DNA of 64,000 nt from LMUY01 sp965199005 (GTDB lineage: Bacteria; Pseudomonadota; Alphaproteobacteria; Acetobacterales; Acetobacteraceae): positions 3,038,001 to 3,102,000 of the forward strand of contig CBDAQK010000006.1 in assembly GCA_965199005.1 (NCBI GenBank), given 5' to 3'. The notes beneath the pieces were generated by a model that made no database searches, was not told the DNA's origin, and was given only the letters and a program-made list of their open reading frames with translations. This document shows positions 35,057 to 43,169 of the stretch, piece after piece. How positions within the stretch are numbered: position 1 is the first letter of the stretch; each line of letters starts with the position of its first letter. Both the position numbers and the translations under genes were made by a program.

Positions 35057-36169
35057 CTACTCGGCAGCAGTCGCCAGGGCTCCACGCGCCGCAAGGAGGC
35101 TGCGCACGCGGGGGATCAGCTCGCGCCCATACTGGATGGCATCCACCAGCGGATCGAACCCGCGGATCAGGAAGGTGGTGATGCCCAGGTCGTAGTAGTC
35201 CAGCATGGCGTCGGCCACCTGGTCCGGCGTTCCGACCAGCCCGGTGGAGTTGCCCTGGGCGCCGGTCAGCGCAGCGATGCCCGTCCACAGCCGCTTGTCC
35301 AGCCGGGAGCCCTGTGCCGCGGCGGCGAGCAGCCGGCGGGAGCCCTCGTTCGCCGGCTGGTCGTCGTTCTGGCGGGCATTGTTGGGGGATCGGCCGCTGC
35401 CGCCGCTGGCCTTCAGCGCGCGTGCCTGCGCCAGGATGGCATCCGCCTTGGCCCACGCCGCCGCCTCCGTGTCCGCCAGCACCGGGCGCAGCGACAGGCT
35501 GAAGCCCGGCTGCCGGCCGAACGGGGCCGCCGCGGCGCGGACGCGCGCGATCAGGCTGCGCACCTGGTCATACGTCTCTCCCCAAAGCGCATACACGTCG
35601 GCATGCTTGCCTGCCACGGGCAGCGCCGCATCCGACGCGCCGCCGAAATACACCGGGATGCCGGCGTCACCGACCGGCTTGAGGTCGCCGAAGCCGCCGA
35701 CCACCCGGTAGTACTTGCCCTCGTAGGTGAACGGCGCCGCGGCGGTCCATTCCTGCCGCAGGATGTCGAGGTACTCGCCCGTGCGGGCGTAGCGCTCGTC
35801 CTTGGTCAGGTGGTCGCCGTCCTGCGCCAACTCGGTATCGTTGCCGCCGGTGATGATGTGCACGGCGGCACGGCCACCGGAGAAATGGTCCAGCGTCGCG
35901 AGTTGCCGGGCGGCCAGCGTAGGCGCGGTGAAGCCCGGCCGGTGCGCGATCATCAGGCCCAGCCGCTCGGTGACGGCGGCGATGTGCTGCCCGACCAGGA
36001 TGCTCTCGGCCGAGGTGGAGTTGAACGCCACGAGCACCCGGTCGAAGCCGACATGCTCGTGCGCCTTGGCCACCGTCGCGACATAGCCCGGGTCGAGCGC
36101 CCCGGTGGTGCGACGCATGGTCTCGGACGAATTGAAGTGGCCGACATAGCCGATGAACTGGACGCTCAT
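35057..36169 (-). CDS. ssuD: FMNH2-dependent alkanesulfonate monooxygenase, SsuD-like
   Basis: 370 residues of the luciferase-like family, expected to release sulfite from alkanesulfonates using reduced FMN. SsuD traits include HFNSSETMRRTTGALDPGYV, GLMIAHRPGFTAPTLAARQL, HIITGGNDTELAQDGDH and YVYFGGASDAALPVAGKHAD context near residue 190. ATG 36169 lies 34 bases after the DszC-like gene, in one operon with ssuCBA. No ssuE reductase is encoded here. Substrate range is not readable, and other organosulfur compounds are possible. Confidence 0.88.
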   Translation of the reverse strand: MSVQFIGYVGHFNSSETMRRTTGALDPGYVATVAKAHEHVGFDRVLVAFNSTSAESILVGQHIAAVTERLGLMIAHRPGFTAPTLAARQLATLDHFSGGRAAVHIITGGNDTELAQDGDHLTKDERYARTGEYLDILRQEWTAAAPFTYEGKYYRVVGGFGDLKPVGDAGIPVYFGGASDAALPVAGKHADVYALWGETYDQVRSLIARVRAAAAPFGRQPGFSLSLRPVLADTEAAAWAKADAILAQARALKASGGSGRSPNNARQNDDQPANEGSRRLLAAAAQGSRLDKRLWTGIAALTGAQGNSTGLVGTPDQVADAMLDYYDLGITTFLIRGFDPLVDAIQYGRELIPRVRSLLAARGALATAAE

Positions 36170-36203
36170 GCTGCAAGCTCCTTCGTAAGATCTGCGGTGC
36201 CGG

Positions 36204-37349
36204 CTACTGGCCGAGGGCCAGCCGTCCGGCCGCGGTGTACGCGGCGTCCGGTTGCGGCGTGTGGATGCGGGCGCACAACACGTCGCGCAGATGCCGCTCC
36301 AGCGGGTGGGCGCGGGACAGGCCGTGGTTGCCGGCGAGTTCGAGCGCGGCTTGCACCGCCGCGATGGCGTTCTCGGCGGCGACGGTCTTGATCAGCCCGG
36401 TCTCGGACGGCGCCGGGACGCGGCCGGCATCCGTGTCGGCCGCGGCGCCGTCGACCAGGCGGCGGTTCGCCAGCAGCAGCGCCTCGATGCGCCCCGCCGC
36501 CTCCTGCATGCGCGGCAGCGTCGCCAGCGGCTTGCCGAGGTTGGCCGGCACGCGCTCGCGCAGGAAACGCACGATCCAGTCCCGCCCGGCTTCGGCCACG
36601 CCGGTGTAGAGGGCCGCCACCAGCAGCCCGCTCCAGGCCGCCCCGACCGGATCGCGTCGCGACCACTCCGCCGGCGCGCGCACGTCCACCGCGTGATCGA
36701 AGGGGATATCCACCGACTCGAAGACCACGTCGTGGCTGCCGGAGCCGCGCAGCCCCAGCTGGTCCCAACTCTGCTCGATCCGGATCCCGGGCGCCGGGGC
36801 CTGGACCAGGAAGAACCCGGTGCGCGGCGCAGCCTCGTCCGTCCGGGCGAAGACCAGCATCCAGGTGAGGCCGGGCGCGCCGGTGCTGTAGATCTTGCGG
36901 CCGGTGAGCGACCAGCCGTCGGCGGTGCGCACCGCGACCGTCTCCGGCAGGCCGCCGCGGGCGGGCGTGCCCAGCGCCGGCTCGACCCGCAACGCGTTGA
37001 TCAGCGCGCCGTAGCGGCCGGCGCTGCGGCCGATCTTGGCCCGGATGGCCTCCGGCCAGTCCGCTTGCGCCGAACTGCGCAGGTGGATCAGCTGCATCGC
37101 CAGGATCAACCCGGTCGAGGCACAGCTCTGCCCCACCAGGCGCACCAGCCGTGCCACCTCGGCCAGGCCAGCCTCGGCCCCGCCATCCCCCCGCCGCGCC
37201 GTCAGGTTCAGCAGGCCCTCGGCATGCAGGATGTCCAGGCTTTCCTGCGGGAACGTGCCGTCGCGGTCCACATCGGCGGCCCGCTCGGCGATCTCCGCCA
37301 GGGCGTCGTCCAGCGTCGAGACGGTCGCGAGCTGCATGAAACCGTCCAT
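36204..37349 (-). CDS. Acyl-CoA dehydrogenase-fold flavoprotein, DszC/SfnB-like
   Basis: 381 residues from ATG 37349, overlapping the ssuA stop (ATGA). The fold is that of acyl-CoA dehydrogenases (GWSLTGRKIYSTGAPGLTWM, WDQLGLRGSGSHDVVFESVD), but the variant SGSHDV and the sulfonate-operon context fit the flavin monooxygenase branch (DszC, SfnB, SfnC) that oxidises organosulfur compounds. The catalytic Glu of true dehydrogenases is not evident. It may make sulfone or sulfonate intermediates for the SsuD-like enzyme next to it. Role assigned from context; family call is firm. Confidence 0.82.
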   Translation of the reverse strand: MDGFMQLATVSTLDDALAEIAERAADVDRDGTFPQESLDILHAEGLLNLTARRGDGGAEAGLAEVARLVRLVGQSCASTGLILAMQLIHLRSSAQADWPEAIRAKIGRSAGRYGALINALRVEPALGTPARGGLPETVAVRTADGWSLTGRKIYSTGAPGLTWMLVFARTDEAAPRTGFFLVQAPAPGIRIEQSWDQLGLRGSGSHDVVFESVDIPFDHAVDVRAPAEWSRRDPVGAAWSGLLVAALYTGVAEAGRDWIVRFLRERVPANLGKPLATLPRMQEAAGRIEALLLANRRLVDGAAADTDAGRVPAPSETGLIKTVAAENAIAAVQAALELAGNHGLSRAHPLERHLRDVLCARIHTPQPDAAYTAAGRLALGQ

Positions 37350-38290
37350 CAGACGTCTCCCAGATCGAGCGAGCGGTCCCACATCGGCGCCACGTCCACG
37401 GCCTGCGGGATCAAGCCGGCGCGGTGGAACAAGTCGGCCACCGCCTGCTGCGAGGCGATGGCCGCGTCGTCGGGCGGAACCAGCCGTCGCGGCTGGCTCG
37501 CGCCGTCCAGCAGCTCCTGGATGAAGCTGGCCGGAACGCCGATCAGCGGGGCCTGGGCCGCGGCATACTCGGCATGATGGCCGTCGATCCAGCGGAAGGC
37601 GGCAGCGATCCGGTGCAGGTGCTCCACCATGGCACCTCGCCGCCGCGGATCGGCCAGCGCTGCCTCCGACGCGAAATACGGGTAGTTGCCCGACAGGATG
37701 CCGGCAGCGGTGCGCAGCACCCGGCCGCCGGCCTGCTTGGCCAGCGGGACGGAGTAGCCGTAGATCGCCCAGGCATCGAGGCTGCCGGCGCGGAACGCCG
37801 CCTGCCCGTCGGCGGGCGACAGGTTGACCGGCTGGATGTCCGACCAGGCGAGCCCGGCCTGCTCCAGCATGCGATAGAGATAGTAGTGCGTCGTGGTCGC
37901 CCGCACGTAGCCGACGCGCTTGCCCCGCAAGTCCGCGATCGTCTGCACGGGCGAGCCTGCCGGCACCAGCACCACCTGCTCGTTCACGTCACCGCGGATG
38001 ACGGCCACGATCCGGATGCGCGCGCCGGAGACGGCGCCGAACACCGGCGGGATCTCGCTGCCATAGGCCAGGTCGATGGCGCCGGCGGACGCCGCCTCAA
38101 GCATGACGTTGCCCGACGCGAACTCGGACCACTCGGCCTGGTAGGAGCCGCCGTCTTGCCCGGCCAGCCGCAGCAGCAGCTGGTCGCCGGCCTTGAACTG
38201 CGCCAGCCGCAAGGGCGTGCCCCGCGTTTGCGCTCCGAGCGGCAACGGCGCGAGCAAGCACGCCGCCAGCATCATGCGGCGCGAGATCAT
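37349..38290 (-). CDS. ssuA: Sulfonate-type ABC binding protein, SsuA-like
   Basis: 313 residues from ATG 38290 overlapping the ATPase stop. Signal peptide MISRRMMLAACLLAPLPLGA. The NMT1/SsuA fold is shown by GNVMLEAASAGAIDLAYGSE, VLVPAGSPVQTIADLRGKRV and QAAFRAGSLDAWAIYGYSVP. It captures a sulfonate-like anion for SsuBC. Typical sequence variation in this family means taurine, alkanesulfonates or sulfate esters are all possible ligands. Confidence 0.9.
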   Translation of the reverse strand: MISRRMMLAACLLAPLPLGAQTRGTPLRLAQFKAGDQLLLRLAGQDGGSYQAEWSEFASGNVMLEAASAGAIDLAYGSEIPPVFGAVSGARIRIVAVIRGDVNEQVVLVPAGSPVQTIADLRGKRVGYVRATTTHYYLYRMLEQAGLAWSDIQPVNLSPADGQAAFRAGSLDAWAIYGYSVPLAKQAGGRVLRTAAGILSGNYPYFASEAALADPRRRGAMVEHLHRIAAAFRWIDGHHAEYAAAQAPLIGVPASFIQELLDGASQPRRLVPPDDAAIASQQAVADLFHRAGLIPQAVDVAPMWDRSLDLGDV

Positions 38291-39021
38291 GCGGCTTGCT
38301 CCATCACGCCGAGCTGCTCCAGCAACCGGCTGCGCAGGGCGGCGAAATCGGCTGCGGCACGGTTGCGCGGGCGGGCCGCCAGGTTCGGCAGGTCCAACAC
38401 GATCCGTCCCCGTTCCAGCACCAGGACGCGATCGGCCAGCGCCACCGCCTCGTCCACGTCGTGCGTCACCAGCAGGGTCGCCGGCCGGTGACGCGCCCAG
38501 AGGTCGAGCACCAGGGCGTGCATCCGCAGCCGCGTCAGGGCGTCCAGGGCGGCGAACGGCTCGTCCAGCAGCAGCAGGCCGGGCGAGCGGACCAGCGCCC
38601 GGGCGAGCGCCACGCGCTGCGCCTCCCCGCCGGACAGGATCGCGGGCCACGCGTCCATCCGGTGCGACAGCCCGACCTCGACCAGCGCGGCTTCCGCCCG
38701 GGCCCGGGCGCCCTCCTCCTGCGTGTCGGGCAGGCCCAGCGCCACGTTGCGCCACACCGTCTTCCACGGCAGCAGCAGCGGTTGCTGGAACGCGACGGCC
38801 ACCGGTTGCGGCAGCTCGATGACCGCGCCGTCCTGCGGCGCGTCGAGCCCGGCCAGGGTACGGAGCAGCGTCGTCTTGCCCGAGCCGCTCGCCCCGAGCA
38901 GGGCGACGAACTCGCCCGGCGGGATGTCGAGGCGGAGCCCGTCGAGCACCGGTGCAGCGTCGCCGAACCGCCGCGTCAGGTTGCGCACGCGGACGGCCGA
39001 TGGGGGAAGGGGCATGCCCAT
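38287..39021 (-). CDS. ssuB: Sulfonate-type ABC ATPase, SsuB-like
   Basis: 244 residues (ATG 39021, MGMPLPPSAVRVRN). Walker A GASGSGKTT, Q-loop AFQQPLLLPWKTV (typical of the Ssu/Tau/Nrt group), signature LSGGEAQRVALARAL, Walker B LLLLDEPFAALD, H-loop LLVTHDVDEAV. It starts 2 bases after the permease stop and overlaps ssuA at its end, so the three transport subunits are tightly coupled. Confidence 0.93.
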   Translation of the reverse strand: MGMPLPPSAVRVRNLTRRFGDAAPVLDGLRLDIPPGEFVALLGASGSGKTTLLRTLAGLDAPQDGAVIELPQPVAVAFQQPLLLPWKTVWRNVALGLPDTQEEGARARAEAALVEVGLSHRMDAWPAILSGGEAQRVALARALVRSPGLLLLDEPFAALDALTRLRMHALVLDLWARHRPATLLVTHDVDEAVALADRVLVLERGRIVLDLPNLAARPRNRAAADFAALRSRLLEQLGVMEQAA

Positions 39022-39023
39022 GC

Positions 39024-39863
39024 TCAGCTCCGCAGCAACTGGGGACGCCAGGCGAGGACCCGGCGCTCGATCGTGCGCACCGCGCCGTCGGCCGCCAAGC
39101 CGAGCAGCGCGTAGGTGAGCAGCCCGACCATGATCACGTCCGTGCGCAGAAAGTCGCGCGCGTCGTTGATCAGGTAGCCGATGCCGGAATTGGCGTTGAC
39201 CTGCTCGGCCACGACCAGCGACAGCCATGCGACGGCAAGGCTGTAGCGCAGCCCGACCAAAGCCGAGGGCAGCGCGGCGGGCAGCACGACGTGGCGGATG
39301 ACGCCGGCCCGGCCGAGGCCGAACACCCGGCCCATCTCCACCAGCCGCGGCTCCACGCCGCGGATGCCGGCGAACAGGTTGAGGTAGACCGGAAAGGTCG
39401 TGCCGAGCGCGACCAGGGCGATCTTCGGCGTCTCCCCGATGCCGAACCAGAGGATGAACAGCGGCACCAGGGCCAGGAACGGCAGGGTCCGCAGCATCTG
39501 CACGGGCGCGTCCACCACATCCTCCCCCAACCGCGACAACCCGGCGACCAGCGCCAGCGCCGTGCCAGCCGTCACGCCGACCGCCAGCCCCGCCGCGACC
39601 CGGCCGAGCGAGACCAGCAGATGCCACGGCAGCTCTCCCGACGCGGTCAAGGCCCAACCCGCCTCCAGGATGGTCGAGGGCGCGGCCAGGGTGTGCGGCG
39701 ATATGACCCCGAGCGTGGATGCGAGCTGCCAGGTGGCGAGCAGGACGACGGGCGACACGAAGCGGCGCGGAAACGACCAGTTCCGCGGCCGGGAACCGAT
39801 GGCCCTGGCTGGTCTGAACCGAGCCCCCAGTGGACGGTCGATGGTGGGCGACGCTGACGACAT
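39024..39863 (-). CDS. ssuC: Sulfonate-type ABC permease, SsuC-like
   Basis: 279 residues from ATG 39863 (MSSASPTIDRPLG), with AGGCGG upstream. Several membrane helices; the family motif LPFLALVPLFILWFGIGETP and the EAA loop GRVFGLGRAGVIRHVVLPAA are clear. First gene of the operon ssuC-ssuB-ssuA-(DszC-like)-ssuD. Starting with the permease is unusual, since ssuA or ssuE commonly leads. Confidence 0.92.
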   Translation of the reverse strand: MSSASPTIDRPLGARFRPARAIGSRPRNWSFPRRFVSPVVLLATWQLASTLGVISPHTLAAPSTILEAGWALTASGELPWHLLVSLGRVAAGLAVGVTAGTALALVAGLSRLGEDVVDAPVQMLRTLPFLALVPLFILWFGIGETPKIALVALGTTFPVYLNLFAGIRGVEPRLVEMGRVFGLGRAGVIRHVVLPAALPSALVGLRYSLAVAWLSLVVAEQVNANSGIGYLINDARDFLRTDVIMVGLLTYALLGLAADGAVRTIERRVLAWRPQLLRS

Positions 39864-40214
39864 GGATGGTCCGCCTGGATGCGTGATCGAGAGCCTTGAT
39901 GATGGCGCGCCAGGGAGTGCCACTTCAACGATAGGCTTTAGCAAAGAAGGCGCAGCGCACAGAACAACGCTCCACAAATACCCTGTTGCGGAGAACGGCG
40001 TTTTGGCTGTTCTTCATGACGCACGCGTTCTACCAACCGATACACGACCGCCATCCGCCGGATAGGGTGGAAAAGCGCAGCATCTTCCGCCATTTGGCTC
40101 CAGGCGCCCCGGACGCCGGACGTCCCGCACCCGCTCGCAGGCCGGGACCACGCGGCGGCTTTGGCCGGTGGCGGCGGCAGTCCTATAGAACGCCGAACAC
40201 CGCCGCTGGACCTG
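39864..40214. promoter_or_regulatory. Divergent intergenic region between ssuC and the Lrp gene
   Basis: About 350 bases that must hold promoters for both the minus-strand ssu operon and the plus-strand lrp operon. The middle part (39.93-40.05 kb) is relatively A/T-rich (GCTTTAGCAAAGAAGG, ACAAATACCC). No clear sigma-70 boxes or Lrp/CysB-type sites could be assigned by eye. Confidence 0.5.
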
Positions 40215-40697
40215 ATGGACGACATCGACCGCAAGCTTCTCACCCTGCTGCAGCAGGACGCCACCGCCTCCATGGCGGACCTGGCCGAAGCCGTCGGCCT
40301 GTCGGCCACGCCCGTCTGGAAGCGCATCCAGAAGATGGAGCAGGCCGGCGTCATCGTCCGCCGGGTGACCCTGCTCGACCCGGTGCAGGTCGGCGTCGGG
40401 CTGATCGTCTTCGTCGCCATCGAGGCGCACGAGCACTCCGCGGACTGGATGGCGAAGTTCGCCGCGGCGGTCGGCGCCATGCCGCAGGTGATGGACGCCT
40501 ACCGCATGGCCGGCGAGGTCGACTACATGCTGCGCGTCGCGGTGGCCGACATGACGGAGTTCGACGGCTTCTACAAGCGGCTGATCGCCGCCGTGCCGCT
40601 GAAGAACGTCACGTCCCGCTTCGCGATGGAGCGCCTGAAGCAGACCACCGCCTATCCACTGGCCGAGGGCGCGTTCCGGGACCGGCGTCAGGCATGA
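40215..40697 (+). CDS. Lrp/AsnC-family transcriptional regulator
   Basis: 160 residues from ATG 40215 (MDDIDRKLLTLLQQDATASM). HTH: ADLAEAVGLSATPVWKRIQK. The C-terminal RAM ligand-binding domain follows (VFVAIEAHEHSADWMAKFAA, MAGEVDYMLRVAVADMTEFD). Its TGA overlaps the ATG of the PLP decarboxylase (ATGA). Being coupled to an amino-acid decarboxylase, it probably senses an amino acid or the decarboxylation product and controls this operon and possibly ssuC. Confidence 0.93.
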   Translation: MDDIDRKLLTLLQQDATASMADLAEAVGLSATPVWKRIQKMEQAGVIVRRVTLLDPVQVGVGLIVFVAIEAHEHSADWMAKFAAAVGAMPQVMDAYRMAGEVDYMLRVAVADMTEFDGFYKRLIAAVPLKNVTSRFAMERLKQTTAYPLAEGAFRDRRQA

Positions 40698-42139
40698 GCA
40701 GGCCCCGCCACGCTGCCGCCGGCTTGGATCCCGAGGATTGGAGCGAGCTGCGGGCGCTCGGGCATCGAATGCTCGACGACATGGTCGACTACCTGGCCGA
40801 CGCGCGCGACCGCCCAGTCTGGCAGCGCATGCCCGACGCGCTGCGGCAGGAGCTGCGATCCCCCCTGCCCCAGGACCCCACCGACGCGGCACGCATCTAC
40901 GACGACATCCAGCGCCTGGTCGTGCCCTACGCGACAGGCAACGTGCATCCCCGCTTCATGGGGTGGGTGCATGGCGGCGGCACCGCGGTGGGGATGCTGG
41001 CCGAGCTGATCGCCGGCGGGCTGAACGCCAATCTGGGCGGCCGGGACCACGCGCCGATCGAGGTGGAGCGGCAGGTGATCCGCTGGGCCGCCGAGATCGT
41101 CGGCCTTCCCGCCGAGGCATCCGGCCTGCTGGTCACCGGGAGCTCGATGGCGAACATGGTCGCGGTGCTGGTCGCCTCCCGCGACGCGGCGGGCACGGCC
41201 GTCCGGCAAACGGGCCTGGACGGCCAGCGCCTGACCGCCTACGCGGCCCGCACCGCCCATGGCTGCATCGCCCGGGCGATGGACATAGCCGGCATGGGCA
41301 TGGCGGCGCTGCGCCTGGTCGGCTGCGATGCGGCCCATCGGATCGACCTGCGGGAGCTGGCGACGGCGGTGCGTCGCGACCGGGCGGCAGGGTCGCAGCC
41401 CTTCCTGGTGGTCGGCACGGCGGGGACGGTGGATGTCGGCGCCGTGGACGATCTGGCGGGGCTGGCGGCGTTCTGCCGGGCGGAAGGCCTGTGGTTCCAC
41501 GTGGACGGGGCGTTCGGCGCCATGGCCATGCTGTCGCCTCGCCACGCCCCGCTGCTCACCGGGATCGAGCGGGCCGACAGCGTGGCGCTCGACTTCCACA
41601 AATGGGCGCAGGTGCCGTACGATGCCGGCTGCATCCTGGTGCGGGACGGCGGCAAGCAGGCGGCGACCTTCGCGCAGACGGTCGCCTACCTCCGCCGCGA
41701 GGAGCGCGGGCTGGCGGCCGGACAGCCCTGGCCCTGCGACCTGGGGCCCGACCTGTCGCGCGGGTTCCGCGCGCTGAAGGTGTGGATGACGCTGCGGGCA
41801 TACGGCGCGGCCGGGCTGGGCCAGGTGGTCGAGACGAGCTGCGCCGTGGCCAGGCACCTGGCCGACCGCGTGCGGGCCGAACCGAGGCTCGAGCTGCTAG
41901 CGCCGGTGGCCCTCAACATCGTCTGCTTCCGCGTCCGCAGCGACGCCGATCCCGACCGGCTGAACCGGGAGATCGTGTCGGACCTGCAGGAGGCCGGGAT
42001 CGCGGCCCCTTCGACCACCACCGTGGACGGCAAGCTGGCCATCCGGGCGGCGGTGGTGAACCATCGCACCCGGACCGAGGACGTCGACGCACTGGTCGAC
42101 GCGGTGCTGGCCCGGGCGCCGCAAGAGCCACCCGGCTGA
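40694..42139 (+). CDS. PLP-dependent amino-acid decarboxylase (DDC family)
   Basis: 481 residues from ATG 40694, group II decarboxylase fold. It includes NVHPRFMGWVHGGGTAVGML, the PLP-phosphate region LLVTGSSMANMVAVLVASRD, the pyridine-ring Asp in WFHVDGAFGAMAML and the Schiff-base Lys in LDFHKWAQVPYDAG. The family includes aromatic-L-amino-acid, glutamate and 2,4-diaminobutyrate decarboxylases; spacing and start are most like the aromatic group. It is preceded by an Lrp regulator and followed by a hydrolase and an MFS carrier, so amine production or catabolism is likely. The true substrate is open. Confidence 0.9.
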   Translation: MSRPRHAAAGLDPEDWSELRALGHRMLDDMVDYLADARDRPVWQRMPDALRQELRSPLPQDPTDAARIYDDIQRLVVPYATGNVHPRFMGWVHGGGTAVGMLAELIAGGLNANLGGRDHAPIEVERQVIRWAAEIVGLPAEASGLLVTGSSMANMVAVLVASRDAAGTAVRQTGLDGQRLTAYAARTAHGCIARAMDIAGMGMAALRLVGCDAAHRIDLRELATAVRRDRAAGSQPFLVVGTAGTVDVGAVDDLAGLAAFCRAEGLWFHVDGAFGAMAMLSPRHAPLLTGIERADSVALDFHKWAQVPYDAGCILVRDGGKQAATFAQTVAYLRREERGLAAGQPWPCDLGPDLSRGFRALKVWMTLRAYGAAGLGQVVETSCAVARHLADRVRAEPRLELLAPVALNIVCFRVRSDADPDRLNREIVSDLQEAGIAAPSTTTVDGKLAIRAAVVNHRTRTEDVDALVDAVLARAPQEPPG

Positions 42140-42155
42140 ACGGGAGGGTGCCTCC

Positions 42156-43169
42156 ATGGCGTGTCACGACCAAGCCGATCCCGCGCCGCTGAGCCTGCGC
42201 ACCATCGGTTCGTTCTTCGTCGGCGGACGGGCCGTCCAAACGGCGGGCGCGCCGGTCGAGGAGCACGTCCTTGCCCGCGACGGCGTGCCCGTGCGGATCG
42301 ACCCGAACGGCACCACATGGCTGGGCCAGATGTATGTGCAGTATGCCGTCCCCGTCGCGCCGGCGCCGCTGCCGGTGCTGTTCTGGCACGGCGGCTCGCT
42401 GACGGGTGCGACCTGGGAGACGACGCCCGACGGCCGCGAGGGTTGGTACACCCAGTTCCTGCGCCTGGGCTGGCCTTGTTACGTCGTCGACGCGGTGGAG
42501 CGGGGCCGGGCCGGCTGGGCGCCGCGCGACCCGCATTTCGCCGCCCCCGCCCTGCTGCGAACCGCGCAGGACAGCTTCACCCAGTTCCGCATCGGCCGGC
42601 CCGTGCGCGATGGCAGCCTGGCTAGCCTGCAGGCCGCGGCCTATCCCGGGTGCCGCTTCCCGCTGGCCGCGTTCGGCATGTTCATGCGCCAGGTCGTGCC
42701 CCGTTGGTCCACGACCGACGAGCTGGCGGTCGACGCCTACTGCGCGCTGCTGGAGCAGGTCGGCCCGGCCATCGTCGTGGCGCATTCGCAAGGCGGCGCC
42801 TTCGCCTTCCGCGCGGCGGAGCGCTGCCCGCGCCAGGTCGCAGCCATCGTCACCGTCGAGCCCGCGCAGGGCGGCGTCACCGACGGTGCGGGACTGGCCG
42901 GCATCCCCGTGCTGGCCGTGTACGGCGACCACCTCGGCCTGGACGCACGCTGGCCCAGCATCCGCGCCCGGACCGAGCGCTATCTCGCGTCCGCGCGGGC
43001 GGCGGGGGCGAGCGTCACCGTGCTGGACCTGCCCGCCCAAGGTATCCACGGCAACTCGCACATGCTTATGATGGAGGACAACAATGCCGACATCGCCCTG
43101 CTCATCCACCGTTGGCTGCAGCAGCGCTTGACCGGCGGTCGCGTCCAAGAGGGTTCGAACCATGTCTGA
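42156..43169 (+). CDS. Alpha/beta-fold hydrolase
   Basis: 337 residues. The oxyanion region is LPVLFWHGGSLTGATWET and the nucleophile elbow is VVAHSQGGAFAF (Ser in HSQGG). A later acid is probably in AVYGDHLGLD and the His in GIHGNSHMLMM. No signal peptide. ATG 42156 lies 16 bases after the decarboxylase with GGGAGG upstream, and its 3' end overlaps the MFS gene by 8 bases. It may hydrolyse an ester or amide brought in by that transporter. Fold assignment is secure; substrate is unknown. Confidence 0.87.
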   Translation: MACHDQADPAPLSLRTIGSFFVGGRAVQTAGAPVEEHVLARDGVPVRIDPNGTTWLGQMYVQYAVPVAPAPLPVLFWHGGSLTGATWETTPDGREGWYTQFLRLGWPCYVVDAVERGRAGWAPRDPHFAAPALLRTAQDSFTQFRIGRPVRDGSLASLQAAAYPGCRFPLAAFGMFMRQVVPRWSTTDELAVDAYCALLEQVGPAIVVAHSQGGAFAFRAAERCPRQVAAIVTVEPAQGGVTDGAGLAGIPVLAVYGDHLGLDARWPSIRARTERYLASARAAGASVTVLDLPAQGIHGNSHMLMMEDNNADIALLIHRWLQQRLTGGRVQEGSNHV

